Below, in pieces: positions 55,290 through 64,000 of a stretch of 64,000 bases of DNA. The stretch is from positions 62,001 through 126,000 of the forward strand of contig JAKLMB010000044.1 of assembly GCA_022813625.1 (NCBI GenBank), in the 5' to 3' direction. Positions within the stretch are counted from its first letter, which is position 1. Every line of letters starts with the position of its first letter. Source of the DNA: Aaosphaeria pasadenensis (Eukaryota > Ascomycota > Dothideomycetes > Pleosporales). The notes under the pieces are model-generated. The model saw nothing but the letters and a program-made list of their open reading frames with translations, did not search any database and was not told the DNA's origin. Both the position numbers and the translations under genes were made by a program.

Positions 55290-56104
55290 ATGGCTAGTGC
55301 GGAGAGACTCCTCATGAACGAGTTCAAGTCCATGAGCAAGGAGACCTGGACCAACATTGAAGTATGTATACCTGGTGTCCTTACAGCCGCACCGCGGTGA
55401 CGGCAGTTTCCTTTCCTTTTCCTTCCCTTACTAATTACGATCTGTGACAGTTGATTAACGAGAACGTCTTCGAGTGGAGCGTTGCGCTTATCGTGCTGAA
55501 TCCCGACTCCCTCTACTACGGCGGCTACTTCAAGGCCAAATTGAGCTTCCCCAAGAACTACCCGTACAGTCCGCCGGACTTTAAGTTCGTTCGACCGCTG
55601 TACCACCCCAACATCTACCCAGACGGCCGCCTCTGCATCTCCATCCTGCACGCACCCGGCGACGACGAGATGTCCGGCGAGACGGCGGCCGAGCGTTGGT
55701 CTCCTGTGCAGCGAGTGGAGACCGTGCTCATATCCGTGCTGTCTTTACTCGACGATGCCGAGGTCTCGTCACCCGCGAATGTGGACGCCGGAGTGATGCT
55801 CCGCAACCACCCCGAACAATACAAGGAGATGGTGAGGAAAGATCTGGAGACGAGCAAGCAGGACATTCCCGCGGGCTTCGTCATGCCAACACACGAGACT
55901 GCTTTCCAGACGAAGAAGGACGATGGGGATTTCGACATGAGCTGGGAGGACAGTGATGTGGAGAGCTGGGGAGGAAGCGATTCCGACGAGGACCTGGAAG
56001 AAGACTCGGAAGACCTTGAGGCCGCCGACCTGGACGATGAGGAAGACGAAGACGACGAGGACCACAAGGCCGCGGGGTCGAAGGGTACCACAGCGAAGTC
56101 ATAG
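55290..56104 (+). CDS. CDC34: Ubiquitin-conjugating enzyme E2, Cdc34/Ubc3 type
   Basis: Two exons (55290-55361 and 55451-56104; 89-bp intron) encode 241 residues. The UBC core has PKNYPYSPPDFKF, HPNIYPDGRLCISIL with catalytic Cys86, and the Cdc34-specific acidic insertion after it (HAPGDDEMSGETAAERWSP). SSPANVDAGVMLR and a C-terminal tail very rich in Asp and Glu (about residues 190-230) complete the family profile. The acidic tail binds the cullin basic canyon. Cdc34 transfers Lys48-linked ubiquitin chains to SCF substrates, controlling the G1/S transition. Length and motifs are intact. Confidence 0.96.
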
Positions 56105-57865
56105 GGAGTGCGTCTGCGCGTCCGCTTGGCATATGAGCGTTTCCTTTTCAAACTATCATCCTTTTTCCATACTCCGAGAACGCCCCTCACGACATCCGAC
56201 TCACAACTCTCTTCGCATATCTTTGGCAAATGATCCAAATCCACGCTCCCATTCCATCCTTTCTCTCCAGCGCGGCGTTTGGTTCGGTCAGGTCAATCGG
56301 TTCATGAACGTCTACCAATGCTCCTCTCTCTCTTTCCACCAGGCGACTCCACATTCTATGTTCTCCCCTGCAGGCATTTTCACTCCCTGTCTCCACGTCT
56401 GGCTCTGTCTATTCCCATGGAGCGGCGGGCGAACAACATTCCAGGAGTTTTTCTATCAAAGGTTTTCTTCTCCCGCTCTCGCATTTCCACTCTCCCCACG
56501 ATCATACTGGCATACATGGCATCGGCATTGGCGTTAATCTCTTTCTTTCCCTTTTCTCCTTTTCCCCCTGTTTTCCATCACGATCCATATATCAGAGCAC
56601 CAGGACCAGCAGCAGTAGCAGCGAGACCGAGACCGAGCAATTAGTAACGAGGGTGGATCTGTGGAACTGAACCACTACAGTCCATACATGGCGTTACGAA
56701 CGAGAAAATCAGCGAAGAGAGAAAGGCATATCTCGAACTCGCGGGGTTTTCATCTGCGGATTACAGGTCTGGCAGGCAGTGCTGGCTGGTGGGTAGAAAT
56801 CGAATAGATTGAACTGAAATGAAAGTGAAATGAATTGAACGTGCATGGCAACCGTATCACACCCCAAAGTTTACCTTGAAGTACGACCCCGATGATGATA
56901 ATAACCACGAAAGCGTCGTGGGCTGTCGTCGTTTGTGATACCTACGAGTGTTTTTGTAACGAGACTACTCATATACATGTAGGTCTTACGTACAGACAGT
57001 CATGAAGGCACGGTAACTACCCTATGGGATGACATTATCCTCTTGAATCCCACCCATTTCCTTGACCTTGACCTTGAAGTTCTGGCTTTTCGTGCTGTAC
57101 ATAGGGTTCGTATATACGCACTTGTTGGATACATGGTATGGTGTAGTGTATCTGGGTACGTGTATACGCAGTGCCATACGAAACAGGCAGTATGCAAAAA
57201 GGGTTTATTGATGTGCCGCGAGACTCAATAGCCCAGCCACGTTTTTTTAGATTGTTAAGGTCCTGTCCTGCTGGCAATAGCTTGTCACGCGTTCGTTGAA
57301 TGTTTGGTTGGTTTCGATTCGATTCCTCGATGCAAAGACTCAACTTCACTTGAGGCGAGGCGGTGGCAGAGAGAGACGGTGGGGAGCATTGGTACCTTAC
57401 CTTTCCTAACCTTACCTACTATACTAGTTAGTAACCAAGTTCGTAGTTCGTAGTTCGTTTGTTCGTTCGTTCGTTCGCTCGTTCCATTTCATGGTGCGTG
57501 GGTGTGGCGTGGGGTGGGGTGTGTGTGCAATGTGAGATCATTCATTCATTCATTCATTCATTCATTCATTTGTTTGTTTTGTTTTTGTTAACGTTTTGTA
57601 ACGTTTTGTGAAATTTTTCATGTTTTGCGTGATTCCTTTCCTCTAAACTACCTAACTGCCTACACCTTGCCTTGAAGAAAAAACCCGGATAATGTGACAG
57701 AAGCATTTGAATGGGAGGGGGAGGGGGAGGGGGAGGGGGAGGTATGATGGATGGATGGTGGGCAAGAAACAAAAAGGGCTAGCAAAGCAAAGCAAAGCAA
57801 CTACTTCATTCTCAATTCTCAATTCTCACGGTCGTCGCTCGTCGCTTGTGTACTTTTGAATGAAT
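56105..57865. other. Convergent intergenic region with several microsatellites
   Basis: No supported gene. Arrays of GTTC, ATTC and GAGGGG occur within 57439-57742, in the probable 3' flank of the HOB3 gene. Confidence 0.55.
57439..57742. repeat. Cluster of three microsatellites
   Basis: (GTTC)n around 57439-57484, (ATTC)n at 57538-57570 and (GAGGGG)n at 57714-57742, followed by GATG repeats. Confidence 0.9.
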
Positions 57866-59934
57866 TTAGACGGTGCCTGCAATGCTCAAGTCCCGAATCT
57901 CCTGCAGCACCTCCTCCACCCGGGCGTCCAGCTCGCCCTGCGCGTACTGGTCCCTCGTGTTGGCGTCGAGGTACTGCTGCACCTGCGCCATGCGGCTGTA
58001 GGCCTCGGCGCAGAACCGGAGCTGGATCTTGACGAGGGCCTCGAAGGAGGGGTCGAGGTACGGCACGCGGAGGTCGATGAGTTGGGGCAGTTCGCTCGTG
58101 AGGGTGTCGTTGAGCTGGTCGTAGGCGGCGCGGGCGAGCTGCTCGTCCTTCTCGGCGCGCGGGAGCTTGGTGACGTCCTTGTCGGGTTTGTCTGTCAGCT
58201 TCTTGACCTGCGCGCGCATCCGGTCGTAGTCCATCTGCTTGTGCTCGCGCTTCGTGATGCACGCGTTGATATCTGGGAAGTAGGAGCAGAAGCGCTGGAT
58301 CGGGTCGAGCACCGTCGTGCGGTAGGGTCCGTCGAGCGCTTTGATCGTCTCCGCGTCGAGGTCGGTGACGGCCTGCTTGTATGATCGCGACACGCCGTCC
58401 TTGGTGCCTGCGTCGCCGTAGAAGGCGTCGATCGTCTCGGCGATGCGCATCTGTGACGCCGTCATCGCGCGCAGACTGTCTAGGTAGCCCTTGGCTTCCT
58501 TCTGGAGCTTGTTGGCCGCCGTCTCCATCGTGCGGTAGCGCCTGCGGGGTTTGTTAGGATTAGACTCTGAGGTGATGGTAGAAGATGCGGGCGAGGCGGG
58601 GGGGCGGAAGATGTCCACGGATATGAGGGCCAATGGGTCGTTGTCCAGCAGGTCGAGATACTCCTCCAGGTCCAAGGAGATACGGGGATCGTATGGAGGG
58701 AGACGATAGTTGGGGAAGCGGACAGAGCTGGCTTCCCGCATCCAAGCAGGCAAACGCAGGTCATCCGAGAGGGAATTGAGGTCGCTGGATGAGCTCAGGG
58801 CTTCCCGCAGCAAACGCAGCTCGTCCGCGAAGGCATCGAGGTCGCTGGGCAGGCTGCCTTCCCGCATCCAAGGAGGCAAACGTGGCTCGTCCGACGAGGC
58901 ATCGGGGTCTTCAGAAGGGCTGCCTTCCCGCATCCAAGGAGACTGACTTGGATCGTACGAGAAGGCATCGAGGTTGGGTTCCCGCATCCATGGGTGCAAA
59001 GGCTGCTCGTCCGAGAGAGCTTCGAGGTCGCCAGGCGGGCTGGCTCCCCGCAACCAAGGAGGCAGACGCAACTCGTCCGAGAATGCATTGAAGTCGCCTG
59101 GCGAGAACAGGAGGACCCGACTGAGGCTGTCGAGAGAGTCGATGGACGACGCCCTGTCAAGAGAGTCGGTGGGTGAAGTCCCGTCGAGAGAGCCAGTGGG
59201 AGACGCCCCGTCGAGAGAGCCGGTGGGAGACGTCCCGTCGAGAGACCCAGTGGGAGACGCCCTGTCGAACGGGTCGTTGGGCACCGTTCCGAGGATTGCT
59301 TCAAGGCGAAAAGCTGGGTGGACGTTGGAATAGTCCTGGACGTCCAACTCGTCGGACTCGCCGCTGTAGTCAGGCAGACTGTGCCAGTCGGCTACATCCT
59401 CGCATAGGGAGCCATGGCTGATTCCATCGTCGCTCTCCAAGGAGGAGCTCTGGTGGTCTTCTTCCTGTTCCTCGCTCATGGACAAGTCTTCCAAAGCACT
59501 CTCATATACGGCATCAGAACTGTTGTCAGAATCATATTGCTTCATCGGTGCGGTAGCCTCACTGTGATCTGGATTGGACGACTGGTTTGCCTCCTCCGAG
59601 AAGGTGGGAAAGCCGTCTGCTGATGGGGGCGAAGAATCTGCCATGGCGTTGTGGAGTGTTCCGGTGGTGGTAGGGCGGGTGCGAGGTTGTGGTTATGGTT
59701 GTGGTTGCGGTTGTGGTTGTGATTGTGATTGTGTGGTGGGGGGATCAAGGAAAGTGAAGGCGCACCTGAGTTCTGTCTCGAAATCGCGGTCATTCGTGCG
59801 CTCTACCTGGCCAGTCTTCATCAGAACCCGCGTTGCGGTCCTGTTGGCGCCCTTCTTGAACCCTTTACTCATGTTAGCCCCGCAAAGTCGAAGTGAAGGT
59901 GAAGGTGAAGGTGAGACATACCTGTCCAAGACAT
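57866..59934 (-). CDS. hob3: BAR-domain protein Rvs161/Hob3 (amphiphysin family), with a large ORF-containing intron
   Basis: The canonical product has three exons (59934-59922, 59862-59766, 58541-57866) and 261 residues. It begins MSWTGFKKGANRTATRVLMK, the amphipathic first helix, continues through RTNDRDFETELRRYRTMETA with both splices in frame, and ends in the BAR body (FYGDAGTKDGVSRSYKQAV; LPQLIDLRVPYLDPSFEALV; AQVQQYLDA; VEEVLQEIRDLSIAGTV). Rvs161/Hob3 binds curved membranes with Rvs167/Hob1 in endocytosis and actin organisation. The first intron is 59 bp; the second is 1224 bp and contains its own long open frame (separate entry). It is divergent from the mitochondrial TrpRS gene. Confidence 0.93.
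58542..59765 (-). other. 1224-bp intron of hob3 containing an in-frame 367-codon ORF
   Basis: The donor GTGCGC (59765) and acceptor (CTAAC branch, CCCCGCAG, ending 58542) flank exons that join perfectly as the known protein. Inside, an ATG at 59644 (context CGCCATGGC) opens a frame that runs without a stop through the acceptor into the BAR exon, giving a 592-residue alternative reading (59644-57866). The intronic part is acidic and Ser/Asp-rich. It has decapeptide repeats of the SPTGSLDG type and six ~21-residue repeats ending PPWMREG. Simple intron retention meets a stop at 59693, so the long form would need its own promoter or another splice. Confidence 0.7.
58735..59280 (-). repeat. Two families of coding-scale tandem repeats inside the hob3 intron
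   Basis: A 30-bp unit (about 59110-59275) encodes variants of SPTGSLDGAS. A ~63-66-bp unit (58735-59100) encodes variants of SPxDLDAFSDELRLPPWMREG, with six imperfect copies. Units keep a length divisible by three except for small in-frame indels. Confidence 0.8.
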
Positions 59935-60281
59935 GATGAGGATATTGTGAAAGAAATCGGGGGTTCCGCGGGAAAGTTTCTATTGCGACAGCGGTGGGAA
60001 GAATCTCTAGAAGAAAAAGGACTCGCAATGCAAGAGCTGTTCAAGAAGATATTAGCATGCGAATGGGAATATGGGATCGAGGAGGTGATGATGTCTGGGT
60101 TGTTGTGAATGTTGATGCGGCGGTTGCGGTTGCGGGTGGGTCCGCGCCACAAATGACGACGAAGCGGCTGGTGCGTCTGGTCCTTGGCAGACATCGTACG
60201 TTGATTGGCTGACGTTATGTACAACTTCAATAATACTTCTACGACGTCCCTCCATCGCATCATAGGCCATTCTGATCGACA
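59935..60281. promoter_or_regulatory. Divergent promoter hob3 / mitochondrial TrpRS
   Basis: 347 bp separate the two start codons. No further gene fits. Specific elements were not identified. Confidence 0.5.
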
Positions 60282-61730
60282 ATGCTGGCTCGCGGCACGA
60301 CTCGCCCGCTGAGAGGCCTCACATCGACTCGAAAATGCATCAATGCCTGTCGGACCTACGCATCTTCGATCTCCGAACACGAGTCAGCGCCCCAACCGTC
60401 TGCGGAACAGTCTGCTGCGAAGTCCAGACCCATCAAACAAGAGCTGTTCGGCCCCAGCTGGAGAACGAAACAACCGCGGAAGCAGAAGCAGCCCTATAAT
60501 AAAATCGACGAAGAAGGCGATACAGAAAAAGGCAGGGTCATCTTCTCAGGCATACAACCAACCGGCATACCCCACCTGGGAAACTACCTAGGCGCATTGC
60601 GAGAATGGGTGAGAATACAAAACACAGCATCGGAGCAGGATAAATTGCTATTTTCTGTGGTGGACATGCATGCAATTACGGTTAAACAAGATCCAGCCGA
60701 CCTTCGTAGATATAGACGTGAAATGATGGCCAGCCTGTTGGCGGTTGGTTTAGATCCTCTCAAGAGCTTAGTGTTTACGCAAGGCAAGGTGCACCAGCAT
60801 GCCGAATTGATGTGGATACTGAGCTGTACGGCGTCAATGGGATACCTATCAAGGATGACGCAATGGAAGGTATGTTGAATCCAATTTCCAGCGAAATATG
60901 ATCTCCTGACCTGATTTATTTAGAGTAAAATGGGCCTCGGAACCGACGCTTCTCCATTCGAGTCTACGGCCGACCCCAAATCCCGCGAGGCACTCAAACT
61001 CGGCCTCTTCTCTTACCCGGTCCTCCAAGCCGCTGATATTCTCCTCTACGGCACCACACATGTGCCGGTTGGGGAAGACCAGGCGCAACACCTGGAATTC
61101 ACGCGCCAGCTTGCGCTCGGCTTCAATGCGGCGTACGGAAGGACGATACTCACTCCGCCGGAGACCATTCTCGCTCCAGCAAAGCGTGTGATGAGTCTCA
61201 CAGATCCAACGAAGAAGATGTCCAAGTCGGACGAGAACCCCAATTCAAGGATCTTGATCACAGATTCCAAGAGTGATATTGAGATGAAGATCATGAAGAA
61301 AGCACTCACCGATTCAATTGAGGGCGTGACTTATGATCGCCAGGCCCGTCCTGGAGTGTCGAACCTCATTGATATCATGTATTATATGGATGAGAGCGTC
61401 GCAGCGTCCCCGGAGGAGCTGGCCAAAGACATGGCCAACGTATCGATGCGCGCACTGAAAGAGAAGGTCGCCGAAACTGTCAATCGCACTCTAGAACCCA
61501 TACGGACTCGCTACAATCTTATAATGAAAGACGAGCAGAGGCGTCCGTTCCTGCAGGATCACAACGAAGTAGCTGCCAGCGCAGCTAAGAGCATCGCCAA
61601 AAAACGATTGCGAAATATCAACAGTGTCATTGGCATGGGGACTCTGCAAAGCGAACCAAACCGAAAGGTTAAACCCAAGGGCGGATATACCACGATGAAG
61701 AAACTTAACCTAGAGCCGTCCGGCGTGTAA
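60282..61730 (+). CDS. MSW1: Mitochondrial tryptophanyl-tRNA synthetase
   Basis: Two exons (60282-60869 and 60924-61730; 54-bp intron) encode 464 residues. The first ~50 residues are Arg/Ser/Thr-rich and suit a mitochondrial presequence. The class I signatures are PHLGN (HIGH-like, residues 97-101) in GIQPTGIPHLGNYLGA and KKMSKSDEN (KMSKS 294-298). VPVGEDQAQHLEFTR and KMGLGTDASPFESTADPKS are typical of bacterial-type TrpRS. It charges mitochondrial tRNA-Trp; the cytosolic enzyme is a different clade. A basic spacer (residues 50-80) between presequence and catalytic core is longer than in bacteria. Confidence 0.95.
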
Positions 61731-63692
61731 ATATATATGTACAATTAGAAAACAATCTCACAATTCGAGGATCCGACACGAACTTACAAGACGTCCTCCT
61801 CCAACACAGTCATACGGACCAGTGAATGCCGTTTGTGTATATGTTTTGCGTACCCATATTAACACAATTTCTCAAAGTTACTGTCGCTGTTGAATAGCTC
61901 ACAGGTCATAACATTTGATTATGCAGGACAAAGAGTCTTCTCGACCGTGATTTGAATACTTTCAAATTTGAGCCAAGCTAATGCTTTATCGCAAAGTGTG
62001 AAATGTAAAAACATCCCAAGTGTATTGTATTTCCCTTTCCAACATATCAGACAACCCAATTCCAACACCCCCAGACCTCCCATCTTCGTAATCTTTCCGA
62101 AACCCCAATTCCAAAGAGCCCATCCCGCCTAGGTTACAATAGAGCCTGGAAGTTATCGACCTGGAAACGTGGGCCTACGCCCAAATTGAAAACATCCAAC
62201 CACGTTGCAACAACCATAATATTCACAAACCTAAATACATGCCGCCACTATTACCTTGGAAACAGACAAAAAATCCCTCAGCGCGGAAAATTCCTTAAGA
62301 AACGCTCTAAATCACTCCTTCGAGGAAGTTCTCGTCGTTACCACAGCCCCAACACACAATTCTCTTTTTGGGATATTCATCCACGCTGCTGCTGCAAAGA
62401 GATGTGGTTCAGCGTCATTTGGCGTCCTGGAGAATTCAGCATGAACGCGAAAGGATGCACTATTTATAGTATTTATCTTTCCATTTGCTCCCTATTTCCT
62501 CTGATATATCTTCTATCGTGTAATACTATATTCACTAATTATTCTGCTATTGATTTCCCGAAGTTTCCTATTGCCAGAAGCAAGATTGTTCAAACAGGAG
62601 TTTTTGCAGCGATTAAAGACTGAATTTCCGCCACTGCTAAACATGATGCGCTCCAGACTTTAAATTTGGAGGACCAAATAGTATGCAGAGAATACTCCAG
62701 TTCAAAGAACCGTTCCATGAGCGGAGATCTGAGTGCAATCGCAAGAGCAATTGCAGTGTTCTTGTCGACGGCATTGTGTGGGACGCGCTGTGTAAAGTAA
62801 TTCTTCGCTGTGAACATGTGGGTAGCATAGGATCGACCATAACGCAGCACTAGCAGATACCTCGTATTCGTCTATCAACATTTATTGGGGTTCAACGGAG
62901 TATTCTACGGACCCCGCTAACATCATCGGAGGAACTGGACGTTGAAACAAGCATTGATGTTCTGGATCTGGCTTGTGTCGTGTGTAGGTCTGTCGAAAAG
63001 CCCTTTTTCTTTGATCGTAATGGCCACGAATAATGTTCTGGGGCAAGTAAAGATTCGCAATTTCCTTCAAAAGGCGATTTTGGGGGCAGGGGCGGTTGGT
63101 GTCTAGAATGTACGATGATCAGACGGAACTGCTCGAAGCAAACACCCGACGTCTCCGACATAACGTCGATCTCGAGCTTAACATGTTCTTTACTACATGA
63201 TGCTGTCGACTATCTCCCTTCATCACAAATATTCGAGGTAGTACCCCTGAGCACGATCCCATACAAATGTTCTTCATTACTGATTCCGACACAGATTATC
63301 ATTGACGGCCAGCTCTGATCTACTTTCCATGGCTGAGTCCGGCCCAATTTGTAGCAGATGCGAATATCCCACTACGAAGAGAGAGATCTGCTCGGACCGG
63401 ACTATCGTGAAGTAGACCTCCAACAATGCGTATTCGCGGCCCATCACAAATTCCCCTGATGGGTGCTGCTCAGTCACGAAGTCATCCATTGAGCTCTTCG
63501 TATAAAAGCAATCCAGAGTCCATCTCTAACACGGCATCGCCATCACGATCAGTCACTCTTTTGTAACTTTGTTACACCCACACTCTTTATATCAAATTAT
63601 TGCATACTCCGTCACGGAATCTCTGTTCCACCACCTATTCCAACACATTCGTTTATCATATTGTTAGATTCAAAGCAACCAAACAATCGACC
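61731..63692. other. Intergenic region of 2 kb with possible relic coding on the minus strand
   Basis: Three minus-strand frames (63489-63277, 63070-62882, 62850-62590) have protein-like composition, but I could not join them into one model or recognise a family. Otherwise no supported gene. The last 150 bp is the promoter of the next gene. Confidence 0.4.
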
Positions 63693-64000
63693 ATGCAGAT
63701 CACACAGAGCCTTCTTTTGGCTCTCTTTGCAACATCCGCCCTAGGTCTTTCGGATGGCGATGCTTTATCGAGCCGTGCCCAGGGCAGTACTAGGACTCCA
63801 GCGAAGGCGAATCCTGCGGCGAGGCCAGTGAAAGCTCCCACGCCGAAGACTCCTACTTCCAGACAAGGCACAGCACCAAACACCCGTCGACCAGCACCAG
63901 GTGCTCCAGCTCCTGCTCCTGGTGCTCCAGCTCCTGGTGCTCCTGTTGCTCCAGTTCCAGGCACTCCTGTTGCTCCAGCTCCTTTTAATCCCCTTGATCT
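63693..64000 (+). CDS. Secreted Pro/Ala-rich protein, 3' truncated by window
   Basis: ATG 63693 begins MQITQSLLLALFATSALGL, a clear signal peptide with likely cleavage after ALG. The mature part is basic, then becomes a Pro-Ala-Gly repeat region (APAPGAPAPGAPVAPVPGTP) with a near-regular GAPAPAP period that continues to the window edge. The frame stays open at position 64000. It could be a cell-wall-associated or mucin-like secreted protein; nothing in the visible part identifies a catalytic domain. Confidence 0.7.
   Translation, partial: MQITQSLLLALFATSALGLSDGDALSSRAQGSTRTPAKANPAARPVKAPTPKTPTSRQGTAPNTRRPAPGAPAPAPGAPAPGAPVAPVPGTPVAPAPFNPLD

Noticed and set aside
57312..57340. TTCGATTC-like sequence that could suggest a tRNA T-arm.
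   Set aside because: No cloverleaf partner stems or A-box are visible; no tRNA gene was supported anywhere in the window.
58795..59304. 169-codon minus-strand frame in another phase of the hob3 intron.
   Set aside because: Repeats with length divisible by three keep several phases open; only the 59644 frame continues into the BAR exon.

Overview
This window comes from the nuclear genome of a filamentous ascomycete (Pezizomycotina, most likely a Dothideomycete; the class is inferred). The evidence is gene content: Zn2Cys6 regulators, an RTA1-like protein, an Alr1/Mnr2-type CorA transporter, a NACHT-WD40 NLR, and Rvs161/Hob3, Cdc34 and Rbx1 homologues. Genes carry short introns of about 45-70 bp with GT..AG ends and CTAAC-like branch sites. 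They are separated by intergenic stretches of 0.3-3.5 kb that are rich in microsatellites.

Region 1 (1-9.6 kb) looks like accessory or secondary metabolism: the C-terminal part of a fungal transcription factor, an RTA1-like membrane protein, a secreted BBE-like FAD oxidase and a sterol-type glycosyltransferase. A rare palindrome, CTATACGCGTATA(G), occurs at both ends of this block. Region 2 (9.6-18.8 kb) is a defence or rapidly evolving block: a 1459-residue SesB-like hydrolase/NACHT/WD40 NLR, a decayed F-box gene, an orphan C-terminal piece of a GH3 beta-glucosidase and a doubtful collagen-like small gene. Region 3 (19-30.3 kb) holds a conserved unknown protein with a fucosyltransferase-like signature, then a likely catabolic mini-cluster (M20 amidohydrolase, divergent Zn2Cys6 regulator, DAL5-type MFS permease) whose promoters share a CGGCTATC element, and a branched-chain aminotransferase.

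Region 4 (30-49 kb) is sparse: a fungal transcription factor without a visible zinc cluster, a THEM6-like hot-dog protein, a cytochrome P450 and a CorA metal transporter. Region 5 (49-62 kb) is a housekeeping block: signal peptidase subunit SPC1, the SCF RING protein RBX1, an Edc1/PNRC-like decapping activator, the SCF E2 CDC34, the BAR protein Hob3/Rvs161 and mitochondrial tryptophanyl-tRNA synthetase. The window ends inside a secreted Pro/Ala-rich protein gene.

The strongest unusual signal is in the Hob3/Rvs161 gene. Its second intron is 1224 bp, about 20 times longer than most others here. It contains a 367-codon open frame encoding an acidic, repeat-bearing disordered segment that runs in frame, without a stop, into the BAR-encoding exon. 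This suggests an alternative N-terminal isoform or a captured coding insertion. The second strong signal is the NLR, whose N-terminal hydrolase domain has Cys where the family nucleophile is Ser and whose WD40 repeats are nearly identical at DNA level.
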